Origin: SAR92 clade bacterium H231
GTDB taxonomy: Bacteria > Pseudomonadota > Gammaproteobacteria > Pseudomonadales > Porticoccaceae
Direction: 5' to 3'
Assembly: GCA_025153775.1 (NCBI GenBank)
Contig: JAOALC010000002.1
Coordinates: 434,001 to 498,000 of the forward strand
Length of the DNA: 64,000 nucleotides
Below are positions 8,567 through 17,121 of the stretch, piece by piece. A program made the translations under genes and the position numbers. The notes beneath the pieces are model-generated. The model saw nothing but the letters and a program-made list of their open reading frames with translations, did not search any database and was not told the origin of the DNA. How positions within the stretch are numbered: position 1 is the stretch's first letter; each line of letters begins with the position of its first letter.

Positions 8567-9947
8567 ACTGTTCTCGATATTTCTTAACAATGTGCAGAGC
8601 AAAGATATTTAGCAATAGGGTGACGACAAACAGCATCAGACCCAGGGCAAAGGCAGCCAGGGTTTTTGGACTATCAAACTCCTGGTCACCGGTTAACAGG
8701 GTAACTATCTGCACTGTCACAGTGGTTACTGAATCCAGAGGGTTGGCTGTCAGTTTGGCCGCCAGCCCAGCTGCCATCACAACAATCATGGTCTCGCCAA
8801 TGGCCCTGGATACTGCCAGCATAATGCCGCCAACAATACCTGGCAGCGCAGCGGGAATAACTACTCTACGCACGGTCTCTGAATGGGTAGCGCCCATGGC
8901 CAGCGAACCATCGCGCATAGACTGAGGCACGGCAGTAATCACATCGTCTGCCAGTGACGAGATAAAGGGAATAATCATAATGCCCATTACGCCACCGGCC
9001 GCCAGCGCACTCTCGGAAGACACCGTCAGCCCAAAGCTGCTACCTAGATCGCGCAGATAAGGTGCCACTGTCAGGGCTGCAAAAAATCCATAAACCACAG
9101 TGGGAATGCCGGCCAGCACTTCTAGGGCCGGCTTGGCAAAGGTGCGAATTCTCTTGCTGGCATACTCTGCCAAATAGATCGCTGACATTAGCCCCACTGG
9201 CACCGCCACCAGCATAGCCACCGCTGACACCAGCAATGTGCCTACAAATAACGGCACAGCGCCAAAACTGCCTGAAGAGCCTACCTGATCTTCGCGAATA
9301 GCGGTCTGTGGGCTCCAGTCCAGACCAAAGACAAAATCGGTCACAGGAACGGAGCGGAAAAACTGAATGGACTCAAACAACACAGAGAGCACGATGCCCA
9401 GGGTAGTGAAGATAGCCAGACAGGCACAGGCCAGCAGCAGGTTCTGCATAACTTTTTCAACTGCCGGACGAGCTCGAAAGCCGGAGGCGACTCGGCTTAA
9501 ACCTAAAACCAGTCCAGCTGCAGAGAACACCAGTGCCAACAATGTCAGGGACCAGCGAGATATCTGCCGCAGAGAGACCATATGGTCAGCTGCAGCAAGC
9601 AGCGGCCCAGTCTGCCCGGCGCGGGGCAATACACCATCGGCAAGATTGCCAATTTTATTTAATAACAGGTTGTAACTGGCAGTATCTGAGGGTGCTATCT
9701 CGGCGGCGGCCGCGCCTATCACCATGCTGTTAATCACCGGATCATCAAAAATCATCCACAGGGCTAGCAGGATAAGCGACGGCAGCGCACACCAGAATGC
9801 CGTGTGCATTCCATAGTAGGAGGGCAGAGAATGGAGCTTGCGAATACCACCCAGGGGGGCGGCAATAGCCAGAGAGCGTCCGCGGCCCAGATAGAAGGCC
9901 AGTACACCCAAGCCAAATAGCAAAAGTAATATATTAGTCGCTTGCAT
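8559..9947 (-). CDS. pstC: Phosphate ABC transporter permease PstC
   Basis: The protein is 462 residues with several membrane segments. The C-terminal permease core carries the EAA-type loop RDGSLAMGATHSETVRRVVI. As in PstA, an extended N-terminal half (two membrane segments plus a soluble stretch) precedes the core; this long form of PstC is common in marine and pseudomonad-type bacteria. The start codon has only a distant AAAGGA upstream. It follows pstS across a stem-loop, which could lower expression relative to the binding protein. Confidence 0.95.
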   Translation of the reverse strand: MQATNILLLLFGLGVLAFYLGRGRSLAIAAPLGGIRKLHSLPSYYGMHTAFWCALPSLILLALWMIFDDPVINSMVIGAAAAEIAPSDTASYNLLLNKIGNLADGVLPRAGQTGPLLAAADHMVSLRQISRWSLTLLALVFSAAGLVLGLSRVASGFRARPAVEKVMQNLLLACACLAIFTTLGIVLSVLFESIQFFRSVPVTDFVFGLDWSPQTAIREDQVGSSGSFGAVPLFVGTLLVSAVAMLVAVPVGLMSAIYLAEYASKRIRTFAKPALEVLAGIPTVVYGFFAALTVAPYLRDLGSSFGLTVSSESALAAGGVMGIMIIPFISSLADDVITAVPQSMRDGSLAMGATHSETVRRVVIPAALPGIVGGIMLAVSRAIGETMIVVMAAGLAAKLTANPLDSVTTVTVQIVTLLTGDQEFDSPKTLAAFALGLMLFVVTLLLNIFALHIVKKYREQYE

Positions 9948-9979
9948 AGAGCTTGCGGTGTCCTTTAGAAACGAAAAAA

Positions 9980-9998
9980 CCCGGCTCTTTGAGCCGGG
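9980..9998 (-). terminator. Stem-loop between pstS and pstC (partial terminator/attenuator)
   Basis: CCCGGCTC-TTT-GAGCCGGG is followed on the minus strand by a T-run. It sits between two genes of one operon, so it probably allows partial read-through. That would give more PstS than permease, as in other binding-protein operons. Confidence 0.8.
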
Positions 9999-10022
9999 CG
10001 GTACTGTGACAAAATACCTGCA

Positions 10023-11078
10023 TTATTTCAATGCTTCGTTGCCCGTCATTGGCGTTAGAGAGCGAGTGCTCTTAGCCATAGCTCTGCGCTCTTCAAGAGG
10101 CAGTGGAATCATGCCTTTTTCAGCCAAATAGCCATCTTCGCCCCAGGCGCGCTCACTAGTAAACTCATTGAGGTAGCCTTCAATACCTGGCACAACACCC
10201 ACATGGGCTTTTTTGACATAGAAGTAAAGCGGGCGTGAGATCGGGTATGACTTATCGGCAATTGACTCAAAGGTTGGCTCAACAGATTCAATATTTGCAC
10301 CCTGTACCTTATCGGCATTTTGATCTAGAAAACTGAAGCCGAAGATACCCAGTGCTGCCGGATTAGCCTGCAGCTTCTGAACAATCAGATTGTCATTTTC
10401 ACCGGCTTCAATGTAAGCGCCGTCTTCGCGGATAGTGTGACACAGAGCCTTGTAGGCACTCTTGTCGGTTTTCTTCATTGCCTTGATCCAGGCAAACTTT
10501 TTACAGCCGCCTTCCAAAGCCAACTCAGCAAATGCATCGCGAGTACCAGAGGTCGGGGGAGGCCCCAGTACTTCGATTGCTGTATCTGGCAATGCTGAGT
10601 TGACCTGGTTCCAAGTCGTGTAAGGATTGTCGATGAGCTCACCCTCTGCTGCACCTGGTACCTGGGCAGCCAGTGCCAGAAAGATATCTTTGCGGCTCAA
10701 CTCTACAGGCGCTGATTCGACTGAGTTGGCAATAACAATACCATCGTAGCCAACCTGAACTTCGATCACTTCCCTGACGCCATTTGTCTGGCATTTCTTA
10801 AACTCACTGCTCTTCATACGTCTTGAAGAGTTGGTAATATCCGGGTAGTTAGTACCAACACCGGAACAGAATAGCTTCATGCCGCCACCGGAGCCGGTTG
10901 ATTCAATTTTGGGAGTCAATTTTCCACTGGCGCGACCATAGCGCTCAGCCACAACTGTTGAAAAAGGATATACCGTAGAAGATCCTACGACTTCTATTGA
11001 CTCTCGAGCCATAGAAGAGGTTGCACTGATGGAAGCCATAGCAAAAACAATGGCTGGAATAAATTTAAGCTGGGTCAT
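10023..11078 (-). CDS. pstS: Periplasmic phosphate-binding protein PstS
   Basis: This 351-residue protein starts at 11078, directly after GGAGG. It opens with a signal peptide cleaved near SSMA/RES, and the mature protein begins with IEVVGSSTVYPFST. Phosphate-binding loops are visible: GSSTVYPF, ESTGSGGGMKLFCSG and PPTSGTRDAF. It captures phosphate in the periplasm for PstCA. It is the first gene of the pst-phoU operon and has a Pho box with a well-spaced -10 directly upstream. A longer open frame extends upstream to 11174 but would run through the promoter, so it is rejected. Confidence 0.97.
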   Translation of the reverse strand: MTQLKFIPAIVFAMASISATSSMARESIEVVGSSTVYPFSTVVAERYGRASGKLTPKIESTGSGGGMKLFCSGVGTNYPDITNSSRRMKSSEFKKCQTNGVREVIEVQVGYDGIVIANSVESAPVELSRKDIFLALAAQVPGAAEGELIDNPYTTWNQVNSALPDTAIEVLGPPPTSGTRDAFAELALEGGCKKFAWIKAMKKTDKSAYKALCHTIREDGAYIEAGENDNLIVQKLQANPAALGIFGFSFLDQNADKVQGANIESVEPTFESIADKSYPISRPLYFYVKKAHVGVVPGIEGYLNEFTSERAWGEDGYLAEKGMIPLPLEERRAMAKSTRSLTPMTGNEALK

Positions 11079-11156
11079 AACAACCTCCAAAGGCTGGCAC
11101 ACAGATGTGCTATTAATTGATTCAGTTTTAGAACGGGAACACTGTATTAAAGTTAT

Positions 11157-11174
11157 GTGACAGAAATATGACAA
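11157..11174 (-). promoter_or_regulatory. Pho box of the pstS operon
   Basis: On the minus strand it reads TTGTCATATTTCTGTCAC. A -10-like TACAGT (11141-11146) follows after 10 bp, the usual geometry for PhoB-activated promoters where the box replaces the -35. Confidence 0.88.
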
Positions 11175-11210
11175 TCAAGCTCAGGTAAATAAATTTTAGT
11201 AGCTTTGGAG

Positions 11211-11244
11211 CTGTCATATTAGTGTCATATTTCTTTCATATATT
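11211..11244 (+). promoter_or_regulatory. Tandem Pho box and -10 of the porin gene
   Basis: CTGTCAT (11211), GTGTCAT (11222) and CTTTCAT (11233) are three halves each spaced by 4 bp. A -10 TATATT (11239-11244) lies 10 bp after the second half. A further box-like CTGTCATATTTCTGCAAC sits at 11255-11272, so the region holds two PhoB-binding segments. Confidence 0.85.
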
Positions 11245-11319
11245 CATCATGTTGCTGTCATATTTCTGCAACCTGAACTGGGCCGTAGCCCAATGAATTA
11301 AACTTTTTGGGGATTGAAC

Positions 11320-12285
11320 ATGAACAAACTAGCACTTTCTGCTGCTGTAGCTGCCACTCTGGGGCTAGCGTCCAACAGCTTCGCGGACGGCCCGATCGAT
11401 GGCACAATTTATGGCAAGATCAATGTCTCTGTGGTCAATACAGATCAAAATTCATCTGATAAATGGAAGCTTAATAGCAATGCATCGCGCCTGGGTGTTA
11501 AGGGTAAAACCAAGATCACCGATGGTCTCTACGCTGTGTATAAAGCAGAATTTGAAATGTGCGTCGACGATGGTGACTGTAAGGGCCAGACGTTTACGCA
11601 GCGCAATATTATGGGCGGTATTAGAGGCAGCTTTGGTACAGTCTGGGCAGGCAAGCATGACTCACCCACCAAACTGGCACAGAAAAAGATCGATTTGTTT
11701 AATGATCTCGAAGGTGATATCAAGAATACCTTTGAAGGCGAAAACCGTGTTTCCAATATTATTGCTTATACCAGCCCCACGGTAAGTGGCTTCTCTGGCA
11801 CTGTTGCAATGATCCCGGGAGAGGGTGCAGATGTTGATGGCGATGGTATTGATGACACTGGCCTGACGGATGGAATGTCCTACTCTCTAAGCTACAGTAA
11901 AGATAACCTCTATCTTGCACTGGCCAGCGATAAGGATGTAGATAGCCAGGATCTGGTGCGTATGGTTATGCAGTACAAAATTGATAATCTAAAACTGGGT
12001 GCCATGTTCCAGCAAAACGAAGATAATCAGGGTACCAAGGATGAATCTGGATATTTTGTAAGCGCTGCCTATAAAATCGATAAGACCACGTTGAAAGCTC
12101 AGTATGGCTTTATCGAAGACGATGTAGATGGCGACGAAGAGGAAACACTGTCCCTGGGTGCTGATTACAAGCTGAGCAAAAACACCAAGGCCTATATTTT
12201 CTATACAGACAATACGGATTCTGAGGTGGACTCATCAGATGACGAAGACAGCTCATTTGGTGTAGGCATGGAACACAAGTTCTAA
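11320..12285 (+). CDS. Pho-regulated outer-membrane porin (Porin_4 type)
   Basis: This 321-residue porin has a signal peptide ending ASNSFA, mature start DGPIDGTIYGKINVSV and C-terminal Phe (GVGMEHKF), as expected for a trimeric 16-stranded porin. The start at 11320 has GGGGAT upstream; a TTG two codons earlier is rejected. Position and the Pho box make it the functional counterpart of phosphate-starvation porins, yet it is strongly acidic. The predicted loop at residues 171-179 is DVDGDGIDD, a calcium-loop-like motif. A loop near residues 75-82 carries a Cys pair (CVDDGDC). Whether phosphate, a cation-bridged phosphoester or something else passes is not decidable here. Confidence 0.9.
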   Translation: MNKLALSAAVAATLGLASNSFADGPIDGTIYGKINVSVVNTDQNSSDKWKLNSNASRLGVKGKTKITDGLYAVYKAEFEMCVDDGDCKGQTFTQRNIMGGIRGSFGTVWAGKHDSPTKLAQKKIDLFNDLEGDIKNTFEGENRVSNIIAYTSPTVSGFSGTVAMIPGEGADVDGDGIDDTGLTDGMSYSLSYSKDNLYLALASDKDVDSQDLVRMVMQYKIDNLKLGAMFQQNEDNQGTKDESGYFVSAAYKIDKTTLKAQYGFIEDDVDGDEEETLSLGADYKLSKNTKAYIFYTDNTDSEVDSSDDEDSSFGVGMEHKF

Positions 12286-12334
12286 GCATTAGCCTGTGGA
12301 TTTAGGTTAATATTTAGTTCGGTTCTATTAAAAA

Positions 12335-12350
12335 GGGCGCCTTGGCGCCC
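12335..12350 (+). terminator. Terminator after the porin
   Basis: GGGCGCC-TT-GGCGCCC is preceded by AAAAA and followed by TTTTT. Confidence 0.93.
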
Positions 12351-12372
12351 TTTTTAACATAAGGAGATAATT

Positions 12373-12876
12373 ATGAATTCCACAGATACGAAACCAGGTT
12401 ATGGCGTTGCAGTAATTTCCGCAATGCTGCTCTCCGGGGCGGCAAGCAGTAGCTGTGACTTTGATACTGATGATGCAGATGGGCCTGATTTTCTCGATAA
12501 AATTATTGAATGTGAGAAACAGCAGAGCTCTCGGGATAACAGTGAAGGAGGCTCCAAAGCTAGTAGCTCAGTTGAGGTAACCAAGCTCTATGGCGAGGGT
12601 TCACTTACCGCCTCGGGCATTGTTGAGCGCCCCGTGGCTGCGCCGGGAACCCTGAGTCACTATGCTAAAAAAAGCTTTGTAGCGCGCCAGCCCTACTCTC
12701 TGCGACCAGATGCTAAATTCGAAGAATCAGTCACCATAGCGATTCAAAAGCTGCATCTTGAGATGGCCCATTACTGCGCCAGAGGCTGGGATATCCAGCG
12801 CCAGTGGACAGAGGCCAATAGCCAGCAACAGGGTGATTTTTTTCTACACTACCAGTTTCGCTGCACTGAGACCTAA
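12373..12876 (+). CDS. Small exported protein of unknown function
   Basis: The protein is 167 residues with a good ribosome site (AAGGAG, 6 bases before ATG). A hydrophobic stretch at residues 11-24 ending GAASSSC could be a signal; Cys28 is not in a canonical lipobox. An acidic DTDDADGPD segment and a Ser-rich linker follow. The C-terminal half (EESVTIAIQKLHLEMAHYC) looks folded and has two Cys. I do not recognise a family. It lies 90 bp past the porin terminator and converges on phoR. Confidence 0.7.
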   Translation: MNSTDTKPGYGVAVISAMLLSGAASSSCDFDTDDADGPDFLDKIIECEKQQSSRDNSEGGSKASSSVEVTKLYGEGSLTASGIVERPVAAPGTLSHYAKKSFVARQPYSLRPDAKFEESVTIAIQKLHLEMAHYCARGWDIQRQWTEANSQQQGDFFLHYQFRCTET

Positions 12877-12891
12877 CAGAGATATCGCATC

Positions 12892-14193
12892 CTAGTCAGT
12901 CTTAGTAGGAAAGCTACAGATAAAAACAGCTCCCTGCCCCAGGCGACTGTTGATCTGCAACTCACCCCCGCAACTGGTCACCGCATGTTTGACGATCGCT
13001 AAGCCTAAGCCGCTGCCACCAGTGTCGGAGTTTCGGCTGTTATCTCCGCGATAAAAGCGCTCGGTCAGCCTTGGTATTTCCAGGGGATCTATTCCCACAC
13101 CGTCATCTGCAATAGCAATGGAGACTGCGGCATTGGGTTCAGTTACACTAATACTAATTGTTGCACCCTGAGGGTTGTGGCGTACCGCGTTAAACACCAG
13201 ATTACCCAGAGCACTGCGCAAGCTACTGGGCTCGACACTGAGGCTGATAGCCTCGCAGCAATCTAGCTCAAGGCTGTGTCTGCCGCCGCTGAGCTGCTCG
13301 GCTTCAACCATAATCTCAGATAATAGATTAAATAGATTTGTTGACGGATAGCTCTGCTGAGCATCCGACCCTCCATCACCCTCATACTCGGCCCCCTCAA
13401 AACGGGACAACAAAATTAAATCATCGGCCAGTGACTGCATGCGACTGACCTGGGTGGCCATTTGCTTAAAGGCTCTGTCGGCTATAGCTGTATTACTAGG
13501 CAGGTCTTGCAATGTCTCTATATAGCCGCGTATTACCGTCAGTGGGGTACGCAACTCATGGGATATATTGCCGACAAACTCTTTGCGCACAGTTTCAAGA
13601 TTGTTCATGCGAGTGATATCGGCAATGACTAGAACAATCTCGTTATCGCCAAAATGGGACGCGGTAAATAGCAACAGTCTGCCCTCTTGACTGGAGGACG
13701 GCATCTGAATTGAGCCTATAAATTCAGGCTGATGAATATAGCTAACAAACTCAGGATCGCGAATTAAATTAATAATAGCGCTGCCTCTGTCTGAGGACCT
13801 TAAGCCCAGCAGCCTCTTGGCCGAGCTGTTCCACCAGTCAAGGGTAAGGTCACTGCGCAGCACCAGAACACCCTCTTCCAAAGCCTCGGTAACCCGAGTG
13901 ACCCGTTTGATGGTATGACGCATCTTTTCAAGAGCACGACGGTGACGACGACGCTGGCGATTGAGGGTGTCGCTGATTTCACCCCAGACGCCGCCGGCAT
14001 CAGGGGGAATACCCCGCATACCTTTGTCGATCCAATCAAATAATTTAGAGATAATGCTAAAGGTCCAGAGCAGATAACAGCCCACACCTATAAAGATGAC
14101 TTCAAAGGTATAGCCCAGACTCCAGCCAAAGAACAGGGTAAATAGCCCGACCAGAACTATACGCCATATCTCTGTAGACATTCCTGGCCGCAA
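12892..14193 (-). CDS. phoR: Phosphate regulon sensor histidine kinase PhoR
   Basis: The 433-residue protein has two N-terminal membrane segments (about 9-48), a basic HAMP-like linker, a PAS domain (about 100-195) and a HisKA domain with His212 in GNISHELRTPLTVIRGY. The ATPase follows, with N-box NLVFNAVRHN and G-boxes DDGVGID and GGSGLGLAIVKH. It autophosphorylates on low-phosphate signalling through PhoU/Pst and phosphorylates PhoB. I keep the TTG start at 14193 because GAGG lies 9 bases before it; the ATG at 14181 is the alternative but has its purine run directly against it. It lies 41 bp after phoB on the same strand. Confidence 0.96.
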   Translation of the reverse strand: MRPGMSTEIWRIVLVGLFTLFFGWSLGYTFEVIFIGVGCYLLWTFSIISKLFDWIDKGMRGIPPDAGGVWGEISDTLNRQRRRHRRALEKMRHTIKRVTRVTEALEEGVLVLRSDLTLDWWNSSAKRLLGLRSSDRGSAIINLIRDPEFVSYIHQPEFIGSIQMPSSSQEGRLLLFTASHFGDNEIVLVIADITRMNNLETVRKEFVGNISHELRTPLTVIRGYIETLQDLPSNTAIADRAFKQMATQVSRMQSLADDLILLSRFEGAEYEGDGGSDAQQSYPSTNLFNLLSEIMVEAEQLSGGRHSLELDCCEAISLSVEPSSLRSALGNLVFNAVRHNPQGATISISVTEPNAAVSIAIADDGVGIDPLEIPRLTERFYRGDNSRNSDTGGSGLGLAIVKHAVTSCGGELQINSRLGQGAVFICSFPTKTD

Positions 14194-14234
14194 TGGATTT
14201 GACCTCTTTAAAGTGCATAATCAACTGCACCCTA

Positions 14235-14936
14235 TTATGCAGTCTGTATCTGGGTCGAGAAACGATACCCGGCTCCGCGCACAGTCTGCACATAGTTATC
14301 ATGACCTGCAACCGAAATTGCTTTGCGCAAACGGCGAATATGGACATCCACCGTGCGCTCATCCAGATAGACATTGCCACCCCAGACATAGTCCAGAATC
14401 TGGTCTCTGGAATAGACGCGCTCCTGATGGGTGAGGAAGAATTGCAGCAGTCGATATTCTGTAGGCCCTAAATTGACCGGTTGACTACCAATATTCACAC
14501 GGTGTCCGATAGGGTCAAACACCATATCCCCCACATGAATGGGCTCTTTGAGCTCTTCCCGACCAATACGGCGCAGCACCGCCTTAACCCTGGAAATAAG
14601 CTCGCGGGGAGAAAAAGGCTTGGCGATATAGTCATCGGCGCCTGCATCCAGCCCAGAGATCTTGTTGTCCTCCTCTGCTTTGGCGGTCAGCATAATCACC
14701 GGCAACTTTTCAGTCAGCTCATCGCGTTTCAGTCGGCGCAGCAGCTCCAGACCCGTGGTACCGGGCATCATCCAATCCAGCAGAACCAGATCTGGGTAGC
14801 GGTCAATAATAACGGCATGGGCCTGTTGGGCATTCTCCGCCTGCAGCACATTGTAGTCAGCGGCCTCTAGGGCAATGCTAAGCATATCCCTGATTGCCGC
14901 TTCGTCATCGACCAGCAAAATCGTATGCTTGGGCAT
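14235..14936 (-). CDS. phoB: Phosphate regulon response regulator PhoB
   Basis: This 233-residue OmpR-family regulator has acidic pocket Asp10/Asp11, phospho-acceptor Asp54 (LVLLDWMMPG), the switch Lys in KPFSPREL, and a C-terminal winged helix (LGPTEYRLLQFFL, RTVDVHIRRLRKAI). It binds Pho boxes and activates the phosphate genes. A longer frame starts at 14957, but the -10 deduced from the upstream Pho box would put transcription start only a few bases before that codon, so 14936 is favoured. PhoB boxes upstream imply autoregulation. Confidence 0.96.
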   Translation of the reverse strand: MPKHTILLVDDEAAIRDMLSIALEAADYNVLQAENAQQAHAVIIDRYPDLVLLDWMMPGTTGLELLRRLKRDELTEKLPVIMLTAKAEEDNKISGLDAGADDYIAKPFSPRELISRVKAVLRRIGREELKEPIHVGDMVFDPIGHRVNIGSQPVNLGPTEYRLLQFFLTHQERVYSRDQILDYVWGGNVYLDERTVDVHIRRLRKAISVAGHDNYVQTVRGAGYRFSTQIQTA

Positions 14937-14976
14937 AATATTGGTCTCATCAATCATTTCTTTATGCTTCCATTAA

Positions 14977-15005
14977 ATGACTGCCATATGACAGCAATAT
15001 GACAG
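14977..15005 (-). promoter_or_regulatory. Triple half-site Pho box upstream of phoB
   Basis: On the minus strand CTGTCAT, CTGTCAT and CAGTCAT are each spaced by 4 bp; the first two are perfect consensus halves. TTTAAT (14972-14977) stands 10 bp after the second half and could serve as -10, overlapping the third half. Confidence 0.88.
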
Positions 15006-15102
15006 AATTATTAGGTCAGTGCATCTTTCGTTTGTCTATTCGATATTTGTTTACTGTTCACGCATAATGGCGTCTTCATTATCCACTGGAAAAAAAATTA
15101 TC

Positions 15103-15588
15103 ATGAGCATCAAAGACAACAGCGCCGTAAGCTTCCACTACAGTCTGACCGATGACGAGGGGCAGCAGCTAGACAGCTCCGCCGGAAAAGAGCCACTGGC
15201 TTACCTGCATGGGGCTGGAAATATTATTCCTGGCCTGGAAAATGCCCTTACCGGAAAAGCTGTGGGTGATTCTATGACTGTTGCCGTCTCTGCTGCTGAG
15301 GGCTATGGCGAGGTGCAACAAGAGTTGATTCAGGATGTGCCGCGCACTTCATTTCAAGGTGTTGAGCAAATAGAAGTGGGAATGCAGTTTGAAGCTCAGA
15401 CCGGACAGGGTGGCACGGTTCCTGTCACCGTTACTGCAGTGACCGACGAAACTGTCACAGTAGATGGCAACCATCCTCTGGCGGGCAAAAATCTTAACTT
15501 TGATGTATCCATTGAAGCTGTTCGCGATGCCACTGCAGAAGAACTGGAGCATGGTCATGTGCATGGTCCAGGCGGGCATGAGCATTAA
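15103..15588 (+). CDS. slyD: FKBP-type peptidyl-prolyl isomerase, SlyD type
   Basis: The 161-residue protein starts at MSIKDNSAVSFHYSL. It has the FKBP core (YLHGAGNIIPGLENAL, VSAAEGYGE) with the inserted flap domain typical of SlyD (about residues 70-125). The core returns at HPLAGKNLNFDVSI. The tail is short and His-rich (HGHVHGPGGHEH), enough to suggest metal binding but much shorter than in E. coli SlyD. It catalyses proline isomerisation and acts as a cytoplasmic chaperone. The upstream open frame to 15019 has no support. It is divergent from phoB. Confidence 0.9.
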   Translation: MSIKDNSAVSFHYSLTDDEGQQLDSSAGKEPLAYLHGAGNIIPGLENALTGKAVGDSMTVAVSAAEGYGEVQQELIQDVPRTSFQGVEQIEVGMQFEAQTGQGGTVPVTVTAVTDETVTVDGNHPLAGKNLNFDVSIEAVRDATAEELEHGHVHGPGGHEH

Positions 15589-15608
15589 GTTCAGTCCAGT
15601 ATAAAAAA

Positions 15609-15626
15609 GGCCACCATACGGTGGCC
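15609..15626. terminator. Convergent terminator between slyD and a small membrane gene
   Basis: GGCCACC-ATAC-GGTGGCC. The T-run (TTTTTT) is on the minus-strand side, so it mainly ends the small minus-strand gene. Confidence 0.8.
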
Positions 15627-15669
15627 TAATTGGGGGAGAGATTTGGGCTTTGGGGTTTAAGTCTGTCGG

Positions 15670-15837
15670 TTAATCAAAAACTGGGAACAGCTCACTGAGA
15701 GCGACGCAGGTTCCAACGCCAAAACCAATGCCGGTGCTGGTCCAAACATCAGCGCCATAGGCAAAAAGTCCAATTGATGCGCCGAATAATGTACCTGTGG
15801 CAATAGTGGCTAAGCTGGCAAATCTGAATAAGTTCAT
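15670..15837 (-). CDS. Small membrane protein of unknown function (55 aa)
   Basis: The ATG at 15837 is preceded by AGGAAAGGA at good spacing, which supports a real gene despite its size. The protein has one long hydrophobic stretch (about residues 8-50) rich in Gly, Ala and Thr, possibly two short membrane helices, and ends ELFPVFD. A TTG five codons upstream is rejected. I do not recognise a family. It has its own terminator. Confidence 0.6.
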   Translation of the reverse strand: MNLFRFASLATIATGTLFGASIGLFAYGADVWTSTGIGFGVGTCVALSELFPVFD

Positions 15838-16087
15838 GAGTCCTTTCCTCAATATTCACTGGTTAAAATCCCTGTTCTAAGAAACTATCGCAGCTGCTTT
15901 ACTGAGTCATTTATTTAAGACGGATCAGTCTGGTTATTCTCTCGATAGAGTCTCAGCGGGACTGTTACCCAGTTCTCAAATCAATCTCTATCATGTAATA
16001 CTGTGAACTGCACTGGCCGCTCAGCACTGACATATTTGTGCAATAAATGCTGGGTACAATAAAAAATTTATGGAATTTTAAGATCAG
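15838..16087. other. Divergent intergenic region before the GAPDH-arsJ pair
   Basis: No gene is seen in these 250 bp. They hold the candidate Pho box and -10 annotated separately, and the leader of the small membrane gene. Confidence 0.6.
16027..16060 (+). promoter_or_regulatory. Candidate weak Pho box and -10 upstream of GAPDH-arsJ
   Basis: CTGACAT-ATTT-GTGCAAT (16027-16044) has the 7-4-7 layout with imperfect halves and resembles the secondary box in front of the porin. TACAAT (16055-16060) follows 10 bp later, the same spacing as at pstS and the porin. The geometry strengthens the call; the half-site matches are only fair. Confidence 0.5.
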
Positions 16088-17107
16088 ATGACGATAAGAG
16101 TAGGTATTAACGGTTTTGGCCGCATTGGTCGACTGGCACTGCGAGAGTCCTGGGGCGCCGCAGGCTTTGAAATTGTCCATATCAACGAATGCGCCGGAGA
16201 CGCTGCCAGCGCTGCCCATTTACTGCAGTTTGATTCGGTGCATGGCACCTGGGACAGGGATATTACTGCAGATGCCAATGACAGCCATATTAGTGTTGAT
16301 GGTCGGTCTATTGGTTATTCCCAACATCAGTCTATTGAGGATACGCCCTGGGCCGCTGCCGGTGTTCAGCTGGTCGTAGAATGCACTGGCAAGCTAAAAA
16401 CCGAAGAAAAACTAGCCCCCTATTTCGCTCAGGGAATCAAAAAGGTTCTGGTGTCTGCTCCTATTAAAGGTCTGCCCGAGGACCTGGTGATCAACCTGGT
16501 AATGGGAGTTAATGACCATAGGTATCAGGGCCAAAATATTGTCACCGCAGCCTCCTGTACCACCAACTGTCTGGCGCCGGTGATTGATGTGCTGCACCGT
16601 ACCTTTGGTATTGAGCATGGCTCGATGACCACCATTCATGATATTACCAATACCCAGAGTATTCTCGACGAATACCACAGCGACCTGCGCCGCGCCCGTG
16701 CCAGCAGCATGTCACTGATTCCTACCAGCACCGGGTCGGCGACCGCTATCACTGAAATCTTTCCCGAGTTGAAGGGCAGATTAAATGGATTGGCGGTGCG
16801 CGTACCCCTGGCTAATGCCTCGCTGACTGACTGTGTCTTTGAGCTGCAACAGCAGGTCAGTGTGGAGCAGGTTAACGAAGCACTTAAGTCAGCTGCCGAT
16901 GGCCGGCTCAAAGGTATTCTCGGCTTTGAAACCAGACCGCTGGTATCGGTCGACTACACCAATGATCGCCGCTCAGGCATTGTCGATGGCCTTTCAACTA
17001 TGGTCATTAATAATACCCAGGTGAAGCTATTGATCTGGTACGACAACGAAATTGGCTATGTAAACCGTATGATGGAGCTGGCAGGTAAAATCGCCCGGTC
17101 TATCTAA
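16088..17107 (+). CDS. ArsJ-associated glyceraldehyde-3-phosphate dehydrogenase
   Basis: The protein is 339 residues. Its NAD-binding fold starts [19 protein letters not shown], the catalytic Cys157 lies in ASCTTNC and the partner His184 in TTIHD. The INECAGD segment after the second strand differs from the INDL of glycolytic enzymes. With arsenate present, GAPDH forms 1-arseno-3-phosphoglycerate, which ArsJ exports. The gene is 14 bp upstream of arsJ, which makes the arsenate role much more likely than central glycolysis. No arsR or arsC is seen next to it. Confidence 0.9.
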   Translation: MTIRVGINGFGRIGRLALRESWGAAGFEIVHINECAGDAASAAHLLQFDSVHGTWDRDITADANDSHISVDGRSIGYSQHQSIEDTPWAAAGVQLVVECTGKLKTEEKLAPYFAQGIKKVLVSAPIKGLPEDLVINLVMGVNDHRYQGQNIVTAASCTTNCLAPVIDVLHRTFGIEHGSMTTIHDITNTQSILDEYHSDLRRARASSMSLIPTSTGSATAITEIFPELKGRLNGLAVRVPLANASLTDCVFELQQQVSVEQVNEALKSAADGRLKGILGFETRPLVSVDYTNDRRSGIVDGLSTMVINNTQVKLLIWYDNEIGYVNRMMELAGKIARSI

Positions 17108-17121
17108 ACACTGGTCAAAAA

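Noticed and set aside
11079-11174. A 32-residue N-terminal extension of PstS
   Set aside because: It would cover the -10 and Pho box, and the start at 11078 has GGAGG and a signal peptide.
16088-17107. GAPDH as the main glycolytic gapA
   Set aside because: Its 14-bp spacing to arsJ and the INECAGD variation fit the arsenate-linked form better.
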